DNA of 64,000 nt from Ophiodon elongatus (taxonomy: Eukaryota > Chordata > Actinopteri > Perciformes > Hexagrammidae): positions 1,828,501-1,892,500 of the forward strand of contig JACSYO010000475.1 of NCBI GenBank assembly GCA_016806645.1. The letters are read 5' to 3'. The notes under the pieces are model-generated. The model had not been told where the DNA came from. It did not search any database and worked only from the letters and a program-made list of their open reading frames with translations. Shown here one piece after another: positions 22,994 to 37,085 of this stretch. Each line of letters starts with the position of its first letter. Positions within the stretch are counted from its first letter, which is position 1. The translations under genes and the position numbers were made by a program.

Positions 22994-25900
22994 CTGTATT
23001 CAGGGCATCTTGACAATATCAGGGAAGCAGGGAGCCAAGTTGTGGAAACTAAAAGGAACAGACTTTGGCAATGAGCCAGTGTCTTCATCCTGCTGTTTTG
23101 TGACTTTTTCTGGTTCTTTCTGTTTGTCAGCCTGTCTCATTTATGCAGGCTCTTAACCCTTTTTGCTCTTGGAATCTGACCCTAATCTTCGTTATTTTCT
23201 CTCACACTTAAAAGCCAGAGGTAACTTCCTGGATACATCGCCATTAAACTCGCCAGCAATAGGCTTAACAGATTTCAACACTGTGCAAGAGTATGCGTGC
23301 AGGTGCAGAGCACTGCTCTTGTGGATTCTCTCTATTATCATTTCCTTGTGTTTTGGGAATATTACACAACCATTGTCTGATCATCTCCATACACCGTCTC
23401 ACTGTGGATTTAAACACCTAAACAATGTGATTCAAATTAGCATAGAAGGAATTTGTCTTGGAAATGGCATAATTCAAACTTGTATTTCTGCATATGGCTC
23501 CACTTTTGCTCTTTTTTTTCACCAATGCACACAATCAAGGTCAAGAGGAGAAATGTGTGCCAATGCAGTTCAGCTTAATATTATATGACATCTAAATATG
23601 TCCCACAAACCTGTCAGACAATAGGTGCAATAATATGCATTATGTATGTGAATTTTAAGTCAACATACGCTCTTAATTTCTTGCTTTCTCTTAGATGTAG
23701 CAAAGCTCAGAGGAACTTCAACATTGACAAGGCTCCTATTCCTTTCCAAGATACTGAAACACAGTTCCAGGAACCACAGGCTTTAAGTTTGGCGTATTCT
23801 GTATCTCTCTGGGCTTTATCTACTTTTCAGCTGAGACTTTGCACGTGGTTAACATGTGGTTAAACTTTTAAGTCGGCTCTTGGCACACTATTTGTTCCAG
23901 AGTTTTTTTTTCTTATTTGCAAGGGCAACCCTGAGACAAAGCAGAGACGTGACTACAACAGCATTTTCCCTGTTGTCACATATTGTCCCACAGTTGAACA
24001 GTGATTCATCATGATAGAAAGATTGAATCCTTGTGGTGTTTTGTGAATGAAATCCAAAATAAACAACATTTTAGCTGAGAGCAAAATTCAGCACTAATTG
24101 CATTTGGAAGAAAGGGATAAGTAGCAAATAGAAAATGTAAACTGAAACAATGCAGTGCTTTGTACACAGAGGAATATAATTTTTTTTTTGTTTAATAATG
24201 TGGTTTCTAGCTCGTTCCGAGAAGAAAAAAAAGCCTGTTATGTGATACAGATGTTTCTGTAGATGTTCATGAACAGGTGGGCAAGATGTTGTGCTTGCAT
24301 TGAAAATCATTAAAATGTATTTAGTAAAAAGGCTCAATGGCAATATGAGTGAGCCCGTTCATCTCGTAATGCATATGCAATTGGCTTGAAGTAATGTGGA
24401 TTTAAAGCACAAGGCGTATTCCCGTTGCAGCGGACAATTAAGGATTATTGTGCTTCGTGTTCCACGTTGATCGGCACTCCCAGCTGTAATTTATTTTTAT
24501 TTCTTTCATTTTCCAGTTCTGGAAATTCAGAAACAAGTAATATGTTTTTCGGCCGTCTTTCAATCCAAGCATTGGTCAACAACGATTGGCTGTGCCCACA
24601 AAGGTCAGCACAACTCGGGTCAAAGTATAAATTATTTTTGCTTTTGGTGAATCACAGAGCCGTCGCAACACACATACATTATTAGAAGAGGCGTTTTTCT
24701 GCAATAATGTAAACTTTGAGCTTTGTGTCTGACACAACAGCTGTCACTCTTAATTCTACTTACTGGTATACTGGTATGATGCTGTATCATTGACTCTCGG
24801 CTGCTGTCTTGGACCCCAGCAGAACTCCAGGCATACCGTTCTTATTTTGGCAATAAGGCAAAACCGCAGGCAGAGAACCCGCCCCCTATAACCGGGCCCA
24901 TCCCAAGTCAACCCACCCTCTCCCTGTGCTAGACCAACAGACGTGGGAGGCCAGTCCTCCAGGCCTTGAAGGCTGGATGAACACAATGATTAACATGTTT
25001 TCCAGACCCCTAGTTTTTATGACCTTGACATTCAACAATCTTCTCATGACAAGTGGTTAATCTTTTGGCATGGCCGTGGTAATAACTCCTCTGTCCTGGT
25101 GAGAATCTAACATCCCACAGTGGAGCACTGAGACGAGGAGGACCAGAGGAAGGAATGCCTGTCTGGCCACGGTCAGAGATGTAGACAGAGGGGATGGAGA
25201 AAAAGGAATCAGAGACATCAAGGGATGGGGAGAGGCAACAAGTAATTGAGGGCGGGGTACAGATGGGCAATGAGATGTCTTGGGAATTTTGCAAATAAAG
25301 GAGCATGTGATACAAAGAAGCAGAGCATTGAAGTACAAGGTTGTAGGGGAGCAGAAATGGAGACAAAGAGGAGTTCAAGGACGGGGAAGGAGGGAGGAAT
25401 TAAGGCTATGGGGAGTAAGAGACACATGGAGTTTCATTGCTGTGTCTTTACTCCCAATAACTTTAACAGGAAAAAAACATTTCTCCCCATTCTGCTTCAG
25501 CAGGCAGAAAACCATCTGTCTCTGAGGTGCTCCAGCTCATATTGGTTATTTTCTCCAAGGGCATCCACAGAAGCAGAACTTCAAAAGCCTCTATATTGGC
25601 CAAGCAGAGGTTCACTCATGTTCATACTAATCCTCCCGGAGTGTGTATCAGCATGCATGTGATTGAAATCTCTAACATCAATTAGGTGAAATAAATCTCA
25701 AGTTTATGTGTCTGATAAAGATCACTGAATAATATTGGAGTGAGTCATTGAATTTATTACCTTTTACATTGATTTGACTCATCTTACGATCTGATACATA
25801 TGCTCTGAATGCGTCTTTGACAGCTCGTAACCTCAACGAAATCGAGCGTACAGATGTGCATGTGACACTTTGACTGCATGCTGTCCCAACAGCAAAACAA

Positions 25901-26574
25901 AGCGATTGTGAGTGAGTCACACAGGTAAACTTACTACAGAACATAAAGTGAAACGTGGGAGTAAAGAGACGGATGTACTCACTCAGACACCCAAGTTTTT
26001 CCATTACACCCCACTTGTGCTACGCGTCTGATGCCATGAGCCTGGGTGTTGGCCCACAGTCTCAAATTGGGTATATGTTGCGTCAGACATTAATATATGC
26101 ATGTACAGTATTACTATTCTCTTAATGAATATATCCGCTACACAATAAGCATATAAATATTCTCAACATCTGAAGGGTAGCTGGCGAGGGGAGCTAATCA
26201 ATGAGAGAATGGGCTAAATCTAACATGAAAGTCTCGACTGTATTTGAGAGGAATAGTGAAAGTGCGAGGCTGCAGGCAAATGTTGAGCTTTGCCTTTCAC
26301 TTTAAATTGGTGTAACATGGTTTTGATTTGTTAAACTTAATTCAATTTTCTTTTGGCCCGGTTGTTTGGGGCGAAGAGTCACCGGCTAGCGCGGCACCTC
26401 TGAAGCATGTAGAGATTGAGTATCTCACTCCAGGATACTGAAATAAAAAAGTTAAAGACCTCACTTGCATGACTATGACCTCCTGCCAGGTGGCTTTAAA
26501 GAGCTATCATGCATAACCCCCCATAGCTTCTTTGCGGTAACCTCAAATCCCGATTTTTGCCGTTATATTTAAGT

Positions 26575-26815
26575 CATGCTAGCGGCGTGGCTCAGTGATT
26601 TTGTGCAGACATGTACGGTCTTCAGAGGACAACTGATCTCTTATGTTAAATAGCTCAATGCTTATGTTTATAACCAAATGCCAGTAAAACAAAATACATT
26701 TCTGTTGGCTCTAGTTACTCTTAGCATGCTCATATCTTAGCGCTAACATGGTAAACATATCTGCTTAACATCAGCATGTTGCCATTGTCACGGTGAGCAT
26801 GCTACCATTACTATA
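26575..26815 (-). repeat. Dispersed repeat family B, copy 1 (reverse)
   Basis: The reverse complement of 26741-26815 aligns with about 59165-59240, sharing CATGCTCAC, TGATnTT-AG-AG and ATGTTTAC in the same order and spacing. The 5' part (ATGCTAGCGGC, TGATTTTGTGCAGACAT) also matches my memory of this family. Internal sequence has been lost relative to the 59-kb copy. Confidence 0.6.
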
Positions 26816-27046
26816 ACCACCTGTGTCCAAGCTGTGTTCTCCATTTAATCAAACAAAAACAGACTAGTGCAATGCACTCCTTGTTCAGTACGGCCTTGTC
26901 AGGACTGCACTGAATCCTCTGAAGAATGAAAAAATACGATCTTGTCGTCACTTCTAGCGTTTGTTTGATTACAGTCTCACCCCTCTCACTGAAGACTTGA
27001 CCCCTTGGCCTTTTTCTATTCTGTGTGGTCTGAACATCATTCCGTC

Positions 27047-27123
27047 GTCTCTCTTTCTGTCTCTCTCTCTGTCTCTCTGTCTCTCTGTCTCTCCTTGTGT
27101 GTGTGTGTGCCTCTCTCTCTCTA
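27047..27123. repeat. CT/GT-rich compound microsatellite
   Basis: CTCTCTGT-type units, then GT units, then a CT run. An open frame through it on the minus strand (ERE-type repeats) is an artefact. Confidence 0.9.
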
Positions 27124-28350
27124 GCTGATGTCAACCACCTGTCTGCTTGGGACCTCCCAGGCCCATCCTCTGTCTGTTAGCAGCGTGCCATGTTCATCGT
27201 GTGAGCAGAGTTATGGTGAAAGAGATGGTGAGATTACTTTCCAGCACAACTGTGTGTTTGTGTGTATGTGACCTGTAGCGGGGCTTCAGATTAATTAATA
27301 TTTGCTTGAGTTGGATGCACAGGCTTAATCCAGCAGAGAGAAATTGCTTCCTACAGTGTCATCCTCCCCAAAACGCCTCATGACACACCATTAATCCTTA
27401 AGTTTTAACAAAACAATAACTTGGTGACACATAAAGCAGATTGTTTGAAAGCGGAGGTGGAGAAAACTGCTTGTAAAGTCCTTCACACCTCTGTAGTTTT
27501 TGAGATCCTGTCTGGCTAAAACAACTATAAGAAGAATGACTCCTTTATTAATTCATTCTCATTGTGTAGAAGACCAGTCTGTTATGACTAGCCAGTGGCT
27601 CTTTATCCTGCATACTGTGCATTCCTAAATCAGCATAATCCAAATAAGTGCATCAAAACGTGGTTTCACTTGTATCCTTGGGGCGAAGGCGTGTGTGTTT
27701 GAGTATCCAACATAAACGCATGTATGTACATATACACATATACATGTCACTTGTACACATGTACAAACCCATTTCTCCAATGCTGGTGTGGTTTATGTAT
27801 CTGTTTTGTTTGTACTTTCTTTGTTGGAGTAAACTTGATCCCTCTGGGAATTTGTACGTAAAAATTATTCTATGGCTAAAATAAACATTTTTTTATAACA
27901 AAGCATCTGATAGCAGCTGCTAATTGTGAGGCTTTGGAGTGAATTCAAACATTTGAAAGGATCAAGTATTCTTGTTCTGTTGATGGTAACAAGGGAGCGT
28001 TTCATGCCCCGACAAGCTATAGACAAATCTATCAATGTGGATGAAGGGGAAGGAAAGTGAGAGTGAAACGGTGTCATCACCTCAATCCAAAAGTACACAC
28101 AAGCGCATATAAAAAGTGGTTGCAGTGAAAAACTTCAAAACACCAGACTGAGTCAACAGATTAAGACCACAAGACTGTTATTCTAACTGCAGGAACAGCC
28201 CTGGTAATTTGGTGATTTATCGGCTACTGTGTGTTTGGGCTGCATGCACATGCATGAGAGGAGAGCGAGCCATAACTGAAAGTCATAGAGGCATTTCATG
28301 TGGAATGAGCAGGCATGTTTGCACATTTAGTTGTAGTTTTTTGTATCTAT

Positions 28351-28388
<38 letters not shown>
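28351..28388. repeat. (CA)n microsatellite
   Basis: About 18 CA units with one CG interruption at the left end. Confidence 0.95.
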
Positions 28389-28391
<3 letters not shown>

Positions 28392-31300
28392 GACATAGTA
28401 ACAGGCAGACACAGGCAAACAACCCTTTGATGGAGCACCTGTGGAAATCAGATCTGCAACACAAAGACTGACTTGCATTAACAGTCCTGGATTCAATTTT
28501 CAATGTATAGAGAAGTCCAAACACAGGAGTGTATTATCTTGATTTTGTATCGTGCTGAAAACCAGGTCCATATGAGGGGTAAAGGTGATGAGACAAAAGA
28601 ATCATGTCTGACAACAATTTTGTTCAAACCCTGTACGTTGCAAATGTCAAACAATGTTAGTTGGGATTTCTGTTGAGTACATTTTCTCCCAAACATTGTG
28701 AGAAGATGTTTGTCAAGGAAATGTCAACAAGAATTACTACAGCTCTGGGGGTGACGTCAGGTTTCTTTGTTTTCCACATTGCTCCAGTGGCACATCGTTC
28801 AGGATCCTGACCTGCGGCGACCTGCGGCGACCTGCAGATCCCTGTTTTCCTCAACTAACACAGACGTAACCCCCTGACCTCTTACCTCTCCCACTGGTTT
28901 CAGACAGAACACTTCAGCTGGTTCACTTTACACCAGATGTTCTCGGCCAAGACTTTGCACTGACCTGTGCCGGACCACATCTCTAGTGGCCCAAAAGATA
29001 ACCAAATCAGAGTCTGGGCTTACAATTTAAAGCAGGAATTATCATCATCTCATTTTTCCCAAAAAGGGAAGTTGTTTAAACGTCACCTATTTCTCCCAAA
29101 GAGAGAGAGATAATAATTTCCCCTAATATGCTTTGTTCTTAAGGTAAATGCATGCATTTAACGTGTATAACGCAAGATAATGGCAAACGCAAATTGGCTG
29201 TTGTTAACTTTGAAAAGATGCTCTCTGTCAAGCAAGCCAATTTCACATTTTCTTATATTTTGAGAAAAATGTGACTTGAAATGCTTGATTGACATGCGAC
29301 TGTGGCACAAAAAGCCTTACAGCATGTGGCGAAGATGCAAAATTACACAAAAATAATCAATAATAAAAATAAGTCTGTTCAACAAGTCAATTTCCTTGGA
29401 CTTGGGATAAAAAACAAATAGGATATTATTTTGCGACCTGGGTATGACTTGATGCATGTCAGGGAGGTAGGAAGAGGTAACAGACAAATAACTATTTTAA
29501 ATTGTTACAAATTTGAACTAAGAACAAGTGTTGAATGGTAATTTTCACTAATGGAGCTAAAGGCTACTCACCACTGTATCTAATAATTGGGAGAAGACTG
29601 GAAGAAGTAATTAATTAATTAATCTTCCTCAAGGGAACTTTGCGACCTGATAAGAAACCATACATCCTGTTTCTGTGTGAAGTGAACAAACCCTTCTAAC
29701 ATTTTTTATAAATTTCTTTGTTGCCAACAAGCACTGTCTCTGATTATTTAGTAACAATAGTCGAATCAAACAAAGTCTAGTGTGTGGCATTATAGGATAC
29801 TTTTTCCACGACATCATTAATAATGTAATTTTAAATCACGTCACATAATTCCAATCCATACTGGTTCTAAATCAGCGTTCTAATTAGAACTGTCTATATT
29901 AGGTTGTGATAAAAGGAACAATCCTGATGCTTTACAGTGCATAAAGATACCATTTTAGCAAAATGGATTTAAAATTGACAAAAGGGAGTGGAAAGAAGGA
30001 TAAAATATAGGAAATGATGATCTTGCTGAATAAATGCCACAATGCAAATCCTTATTTTATGTAGGGACATATTTTTGTGCTTTAACGCACAAACTCCAGC
30101 ACAGTGCATTAGGGCTTCACAACAGGAGTTACGAGAACAAAAATGTTTGATATTGGAGGTTTGTGTTTAGGTGAACGGACATCATTTTAATGATATTTGT
30201 GTTTGTCGTCTTACTTTATAGGTTAGTGTGGTTGGTTTTAGGCCCTCAGGTTAAGTAGAAGCAATTAAATTAACTGTCCAGGTGTGCTGTTGTAGCCTCT
30301 CCCCTGCCCAGGTGTCCTATACAACACTCTGCAGTTAGACGGCTCGCATCCTTCCATCCTTTGTGTTCAGCGGGTTGAGCTTCTTCTTTCTGTCATAATC
30401 TGTTCATAATTTGAAGGCCTGTTGAGTTGATGGCATTGTATTGCGTCCCTACACTAGAGAGTACTGAACAAAGCCACAGTTGAATCCAAAAACATCTTGA
30501 AATCTGACTGTAATGCGTTGACCATTGAGCCGTTTTTGAACAGGCACAACTGCTAGTCATCAAATATTTGCAATTGTATGACATGTTTGATAATTTGTTA
30601 GACACGGATAGGATTCTAATTAATCAATGTATTAACGCACCGATGTAACTAACTATGCATTAAGGCATATGCATTTTCATGTCATGAATTCTGACTCTTA
30701 AAACTAGAATAAAGTGCACAAAATACCACAGAATAGTATGCCACCCAACCTTAACTCGGGGGAAGTCGTATAAATAGCACACCATTTTAAGGACATTCTG
30801 CAGGTCGTAATAACACACTTGAGGCTTTTTGCTGTTACTCTGAAAAGGCTACAGGCGGTTTTTGTCAACACACCTACTTAGTTAGGTTTAGGAATTTCAT
30901 CATGGTTGGGCTTCAAATAAGTACGTAAACTTAGTAAAACAAACAACAGAACATAAGTACAGAAAACGTGTCACAAACATCACTTGCATATAACTTAATA
31001 ACTCAATAACACTTTGGGACACAAACACCAGTCTCCTGATTTAAAGAACTGTGTTTGTTTGCTGCTTTTGGTAATATTTAGATGTATGGATAAGAATATT
31101 AATGTAAATGTCCTCTCAACATGATATATCACAGGGTCAACTGATCCAATACTGGCTTAACTTTACCCAATACTAATGGGTTGTTTGGACCGAGTATTAG
31201 TGTTATTTTTCATATTACCATTGGGTTATTATCATTCACTGAACAAGCTGAAGTTTTACCTTTTTTATAACTGTCACAGATGCATTGTTGCTGGTACAAA

Positions 31301-32693
31301 ACAATGTGCATCTGACATCCAAGACTGCAAAGGATACACATTATTAACAATCACTGACAAATGGTGACGTGCAAGATTCTAACAACCATTCCATATTTCT
31401 GTTTGGACAAATAACCCAAATGTTGCATTGAAAACAGCCCATGGTCTTAGTTCAAATATTGAACTAATTGTAATGTATCACCTTTTTATCTCTTGCTCAC
31501 TCGCACACTATACCTACGTATATGCGCAGGGAAAGCTGTAATTCAGCTTCAAAGGGAAACCTGAGAGGGTCATGAATAATCAGACATCTTTGTCTGCATG
31601 GGAAAACAGCAGTGTCCATCTGCCCTCCACACACACACACACACACACGAGTTTGTAGGGCTTAAGCTGTTTTTGCCATTGGGAGTTCTTCTGGGTTTGA
31701 AGAAGATATATATTAGAGGATGACCATTTCTATTTTAAACTCCAGCCAAAGTTACAGATATCATCCCTTATTGCAATTTAAAATCCTGTAACATCAATAT
31801 GGAATAAAGAGGGGGAAACTGCCACTAAAGCGCTATCACAAATGCCCTTTTAGTCTGAAGCTTCTGGATCATTCTGCATGATTGACGTGAGTCACACGTG
31901 AGCCAGCAGTGGAGCCAGCGTACATTGCAAACAGCAATACTCTACTGTAGATTACAATCCCGGACATATTCATTTAGCCTGCAAAATGATTTTAGAAAGT
32001 GCAATTTTTCTCTGTCGTCTGTGCTATATTTCCGTCCTTGTGGTAGATCTACTGTATCAACTGGTAGACGTACTGTATATTTGGTGTGGTTTACCATTCA
32101 TGCCTGTGTTGTTGGCCGTGTTTCAGGCTACTGTCAGTCAATGTCACTGTAACAATTATGATAGAACCATGACAATGAATCCTTTTGATTGGCTTTATAC
32201 GAGACCATTCTCCTTCTATGTATGGCTTAATGTTATGTGCAAAATCAGTGGGTCATGAGACCATCAATAGAAAATATAATTTCCTCCCTTTCGGCTAATC
32301 AGATTTTCCTCAAAAGAGGGAACATGACATGTAACTTATGAAGATAATAATAAAGGCCACAAAGATCTATGCATTTTCATTTCAGTTGAGCTTTAAGAGA
32401 ATGCGCTCTTTATTGTTATCCCGAGTTAACCACATGGACACATTGAACTGAATGTCATGTAAGATATATAGCCAGACTGCTGCAGCTTTCTCCTTCCACT
32501 TCCTCTGTGAACCAACAGAGAGGTGATGAAAACACAGTTCACCCCCCTTCACCCACTGGCAGCAAAATTGAAGCTCGTAAACAATTTAGAACATTTATTT
32601 TTGTACAGGACGTAGCACCTTTTTAAGAGAGCTTTACACTTTTGCCTATGCTGAAAGTTAACACTGATAAGTTTTCTTAACCGACACAGCTAT

Positions 32694-32694
32694 A

Positions 32695-32768
<74 letters not shown>
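32694..32768. repeat. (CA)n microsatellite
   Basis: About 36 CA units, nearly perfect. Confidence 0.95.
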
Positions 32769-32772
<4 letters not shown>

Positions 32773-33291
32773 CAACAATGCTGTTGAAGCAGACAATGTA
32801 TAGATATGTGTGTGACAATAATATAGGCTTTTTGCATTTTTCAAAACCCCAATCCAACAACTTCTTCATTTTTTTTACATCTTCTTCATATTCAAATTAA
32901 ATCAAAATAACACAAGAGTTTAACGTGGCTGGCCAAATGATTGTGCCAATTGGACAAGCCTTTGGTGTTTGTGATGTTTGTTTGTGTGTGTAAACGTTGG
33001 TCCGTGGTGACATTCCTCCCCTGTCAAAGCCCAACAGGAATTCCCTGGTAGGAGTGGCGGGCGTGAGGTCTGTGTTTGTACACATGCTTGCTTGCATGTA
33101 CACACACAATTGCAAATCGGAGTGTAAAACATTGATCAGCTGCACACCCATGCAACCACTGGGCCCCACCCAGACATGAGGATAACCTCAGCAACACATA
33201 CTTCATGTCGGACATTGGAGCTCATCAGAATCTACAAGTCCTTTAAGGGTTGTGTAACATGAGCGGAGAGAGACAGATAGAAAAAGAGGGG

Positions 33292-33293
<2 letters not shown>

Positions 33294-33353
<60 letters not shown>

Positions 33354-33368
33354 GAGACAGACAGACAG
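33294..33368. repeat. (GA)n microsatellite with GATA/GACA variants
   Basis: More than 20 GA units followed by GATAGA and GACAGACA variants, all purine-rich on the plus strand. Confidence 0.95.
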
Positions 33369-35283
33369 GGGAAAAAAGGGGAGCGAAAGAATGAAGGTAA
33401 CCTGATGTCCCAGGAGTTTTCTGAACAGTGAACTGGTCCCCATTGAAGTTTGGAGAACCCCTTTTTTTGTAATCTTCACCTCTTATTCTGTTTCACGATA
33501 CATCTTCTCCTCTTCCATTACCTCTCTCCATCTGTGTATACCTGGAAAACTGACTGAAAATTTTGAAAGAACTGAGCCAACACAAACTTAATTTTTATAA
33601 CCCATGTAAACTTTTCGTAGTACCTCCTGTGTGTGTGTGTGTGTGTGTGGTAGTCAGCTGGAATTTTCACCCCCCAACAGAGAACTTAACTGGCTGCTGC
33701 TGAGCTCAATCTCAATTCAGAAGCTCCACTTTCACTTAATGACAGGTATGGAGAAAACTTCTCTTCTGCTCCCTCTTCTGTCTGTTTGTCTGTCAAATAT
33801 GCACACATACACACCCCACACATTAACACCATGTTTAATTAGAGTTTTAAAAGAATAAGGTAGGACTCACCACCCTGTTAATGCTTCTCTGCTCTCCCAG
33901 TGAGTGACAACTTCCAGATGAACTCTGCTATATTCCACCTCACTCTCTCCAGGCCAAGGGCAGAATTATCCCAATCTCCAAATCCCGCTCCTGCTTTTAA
34001 AGCTGTGAATCCAGGTCTTGTGCCATTCACTTCTGTCTGTCTCCCTCCCACACTCTTTGGGAAATGGATTGTTCTAAAAGTTTAGTAAGAGGAGTCCCAA
34101 AGCTGCTCCCTCCCTCCTGTATGGCTCACGACAGGTCCTAGTGCCTCCGCTTTCCACATGCTCTGTGACAAAAAAGAAAAAAATGTACAGCTGCTGATAA
34201 TTTGCAACTAGCTGCTGTTATTCATCCTCTCCATTCATGTTGGTCTCTTTTGCTCGAATCTGTGGAAATAAACTTTCACTTTGGGATGATTCAACTACTT
34301 TTCATTTGAGACTTGACGTCACAGAAAAGCTAGGTCAGGGTTTATCCTGTGCAGTGAAAGCTTCCCAAGATTGTCATTGTTGTTCCACACCTGAGTCATT
34401 TCCATCTTGGCAGATGTACGTAGACACGTTTGGATATGGACTTGGGGGTGCGACGTTCCTCCGCCATGCATGTGGTTAAACCATTAACATCATTGGTCCA
34501 CCATTTCAGAAATGTAGTACACTACCATTTTATAATAGCTTATGTTATAAATATGCTCAGTCTTTTGCTATTCAGGCAATACACTTTGTCTCCAGTCCAA
34601 TGCAATTCATGGAGTTACAAGAATAGAACTTTGATGGTCTGTTGCAGACAGGAATTCATCCCCTGCTACTTGTCAATGACAAATTAGAGAAATTGGTAGA
34701 TGGAGCAACAAGCAAAGTCAAACCATACAACTACAATATCCCCTCACTCTGGGCAGAGATCAGCCGCACCCTGTATTCAGCAGGGCCTCGAGGCTCCAGT
34801 ATCACAACAGTCCCTCTCTGACATGTCTTTCCCTCTCTTGTTTATGCATCTTTATTTTCATGTCTCTCCGTCTTGCCTTCTCACCCTCTTTCTGGTTCTA
34901 TGCGTTTCTCTCTTTCACAGCTTCCCCCTGACCTGAACCGTATCGTTGTCAGAGCCCTTGGCGCTGAGCAGACAGCCATCCCACCCCTGTGCTCCGGCAG
35001 ACAGACAGGAGGAAAAAAAAGAGAAGGGAAGGATTGCGTGTCAGTGTCATCCCTTTCTCCTCCTCTTGCGAAAATAGAAATTCTTTTACTTTGAGTTGAG
35101 CTGGCGTTGATGAGAACTTCATTGTGTGCAAATGGGCCCTGGAAGAAATAACACAGGGGAAAACTTGAGAGGGGTCGCTCTTTGCTCAAGAATATTGAAC
35201 CCCATGTAGGCGTTCAAACTCAAGTGGGCATTTCCCTGAAGCCGGTTGGGTTGTTTTTTGGGGCTTTCTGTGGGCAACATTTG

Positions 35284-35341
35284 CGTGTGTGTGTGTGTGT
35301 GTGTGTGCGTGCGTGTGCGTGCGTGTGCGTGTGTGTGCGCG
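35284..35341. repeat. (GT)n with GC interruptions
   Basis: A GT run degenerating into GTGC units, an alternating purine-pyrimidine stretch favourable to Z-DNA. Confidence 0.9.
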
Positions 35342-36433
35342 TTTCTGTGTGCGTACACAAGCTTGTGTCACTGTCAAAATTGCTTTGGCCCTTGTTATTG
35401 AGGCTGAGCCTGAAAGGGGAAACCCCCCAGACAGTGAACCCTGACCCTGCACCCCACACGGGTTGGTTAAGGGTGAGAAATGCTGAGGAAGGGTGAGTGT
35501 TTTGGGCTGGGAGGGTAGAGGAGGTCAAGAGTGCACCAATATCCTCATAGTTCAGACATTATTGCGTCGTGGCTGCTGCTGCTGCGGATCTGTGTGCATG
35601 ATTTTGACTTTAATTTCTGGCTGAGACTGAAATGCAGGTGATTTTTTAAAACTGTATTGTTGATGAGGTTTCTTAACCTTAGGCTAAGTTATTGTATAAG
35701 TAGATTTAGGATGAGGGTCTGAATGTTTTTGAACCTTTTTGGTTTTGTAATTTAATTTTGTAGTTACTTATTTCTGCAATTTATAACATGTATATCAAGG
35801 AGATGCAACGGTTCAATAATGACAAACGAATAAAAACACACCCTTCCTATGAACATGAAAACAAGGCTGTTTGTGGTTGTGTCAGGGTTTGGTGCTGTAA
35901 AATATGCTGTTACAGGGATGAGTCACAATCCAGCCTTAATGTGTGGTCTTCAATTTACAGCTCAATAAATTTGAGTGAATGCCTGCAAAAACCTGGCGTA
36001 TTGTTCTTATACTACCACACAGTGCATAATTATAGAGCTGCATTCTGCACAATACTACATAATCTTCATCATTTGCATGTTTTGAAACAATATAATTCCT
36101 TTCTGCTATAGGGCACCAGTACAGTGTACCAGCATAAAATCCACATCCAAACCCAAATACTGTTTTCTTCCAAGCTCTTAACAGGCTAATCCTTAGCCAC
36201 GCTCGATGTGTATTTCAGTATTATCTGAAGAAAGTGGTTGGACAGGTTTCTCCCTGGCACAAAGGTGCTGCATAGGGAGGCACAGGCCTGCTGCAACAGA
36301 CACATGCTAGTATTTAAGCACACATCCCCATTCATCTAAAAGCAATGACGTCATACTAAATTTTAATTTTATCATCACTTTGTTTAATAAGATTCACAGT
36401 AATCCAGGTGAGAGGTTATCAAGCCAAATATGA

Positions 36434-36505
36434 CTTAAAGGGTCAGTTCACCCAAACTACAAAAAAAACATTTTCTCACCGATGTATTCAGACAGTTTTG
36501 GTTGT
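36434..36505. repeat. End of a dispersed MITE-like repeat
   Basis: TTAAAGGGTCAGTTCACCCA followed by an A-rich stretch and TTTTCTCACCGATGTA. From memory this is the terminal part of a repeat frequent in fish. I saw no matching opposite end, so it is probably truncated. Confidence 0.4.
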
Positions 36506-36769
36506 ATGTATTATATTTATATAGTAACACTGTTTCTGGGCAAGATGTTTCTGTTTAATGTTTTTTAAAAATAAATGTTCATTGCTTTTAGCGTGACAAT
36601 AACATTTCATTCGACAAACAAGGTATTTCAAAACCTGGCCAAATAAACTGTATGAAGATGGAACTAGGGGTAAAAGAGAAATTGTGTGTATTTCATTATT
36701 TTTAAGTAAGCCAATCCTTAAATGTTGCGTGTCAGTCATTCTTAGGCCTAGTGTGAACAAAGGGGGTGT

Positions 36770-37085
36770 AAGCTGGCCTTTCAGGCCTTTTTTTTAAGTA
36801 GCTTGTCCAGCTGCCAATACTTGTGAGCATGCACCTCTGGCCGCCGCTCTGATGAAATATATGGATTAACGCCAGTAATAGATGATAACGCCGTCCAGAC
36901 TAACAAAGTTGTCGCAGAAGCTTAGCGCCCATCCTCCGGTTCGCCCTCAGGTGAACACTAGTAGCTCTGTCAGCTCTGTTGCCATTGTTTGCACTGTTAG
37001 CACCCTTAGTGGCCAACCGCCGGCTCAGCTGGTTCCATGTTGAGGGAATAAAGATGTTCTGAATTTCATATTGAGCCCCTTTTTA
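36770..37085. repeat. Dispersed teleost repeat
   Basis: A CpG-containing block in AT-rich surroundings, with CTGCCAATACTTGTGAGCAT, CACCCTTAG-like, CCGCCGGCTCAGCTGGTTCC and AAGATGTTCTGAATTTC. I recognise it from memory as a dispersed fish repeat; family and boundaries are unverified. Confidence 0.4.

Larger units (their letters stand above)
26816..36430. other. Upstream/intergenic noncoding region, part 2
   Basis: No supported gene. Microsatellites dominate the recognisable content (27047-27123, 28351-28388, 31628-31648, 32694-32768, 33294-33368, 33629-33649, 35284-35341). There are three copies of a 10-bp unit CCTGCGGCGA-like at 28811-28838. Short ORFs lack domains and splice context. Confidence 0.6.

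Noticed and set aside
34873..35094. Possible exon after a TTTCACAG acceptor-like sequence at 34913-34920
   Set aside because: The downstream frame is unrecognisable, no matching donor or partner exon is seen, and polypyrimidine-AG sites are frequent by chance.
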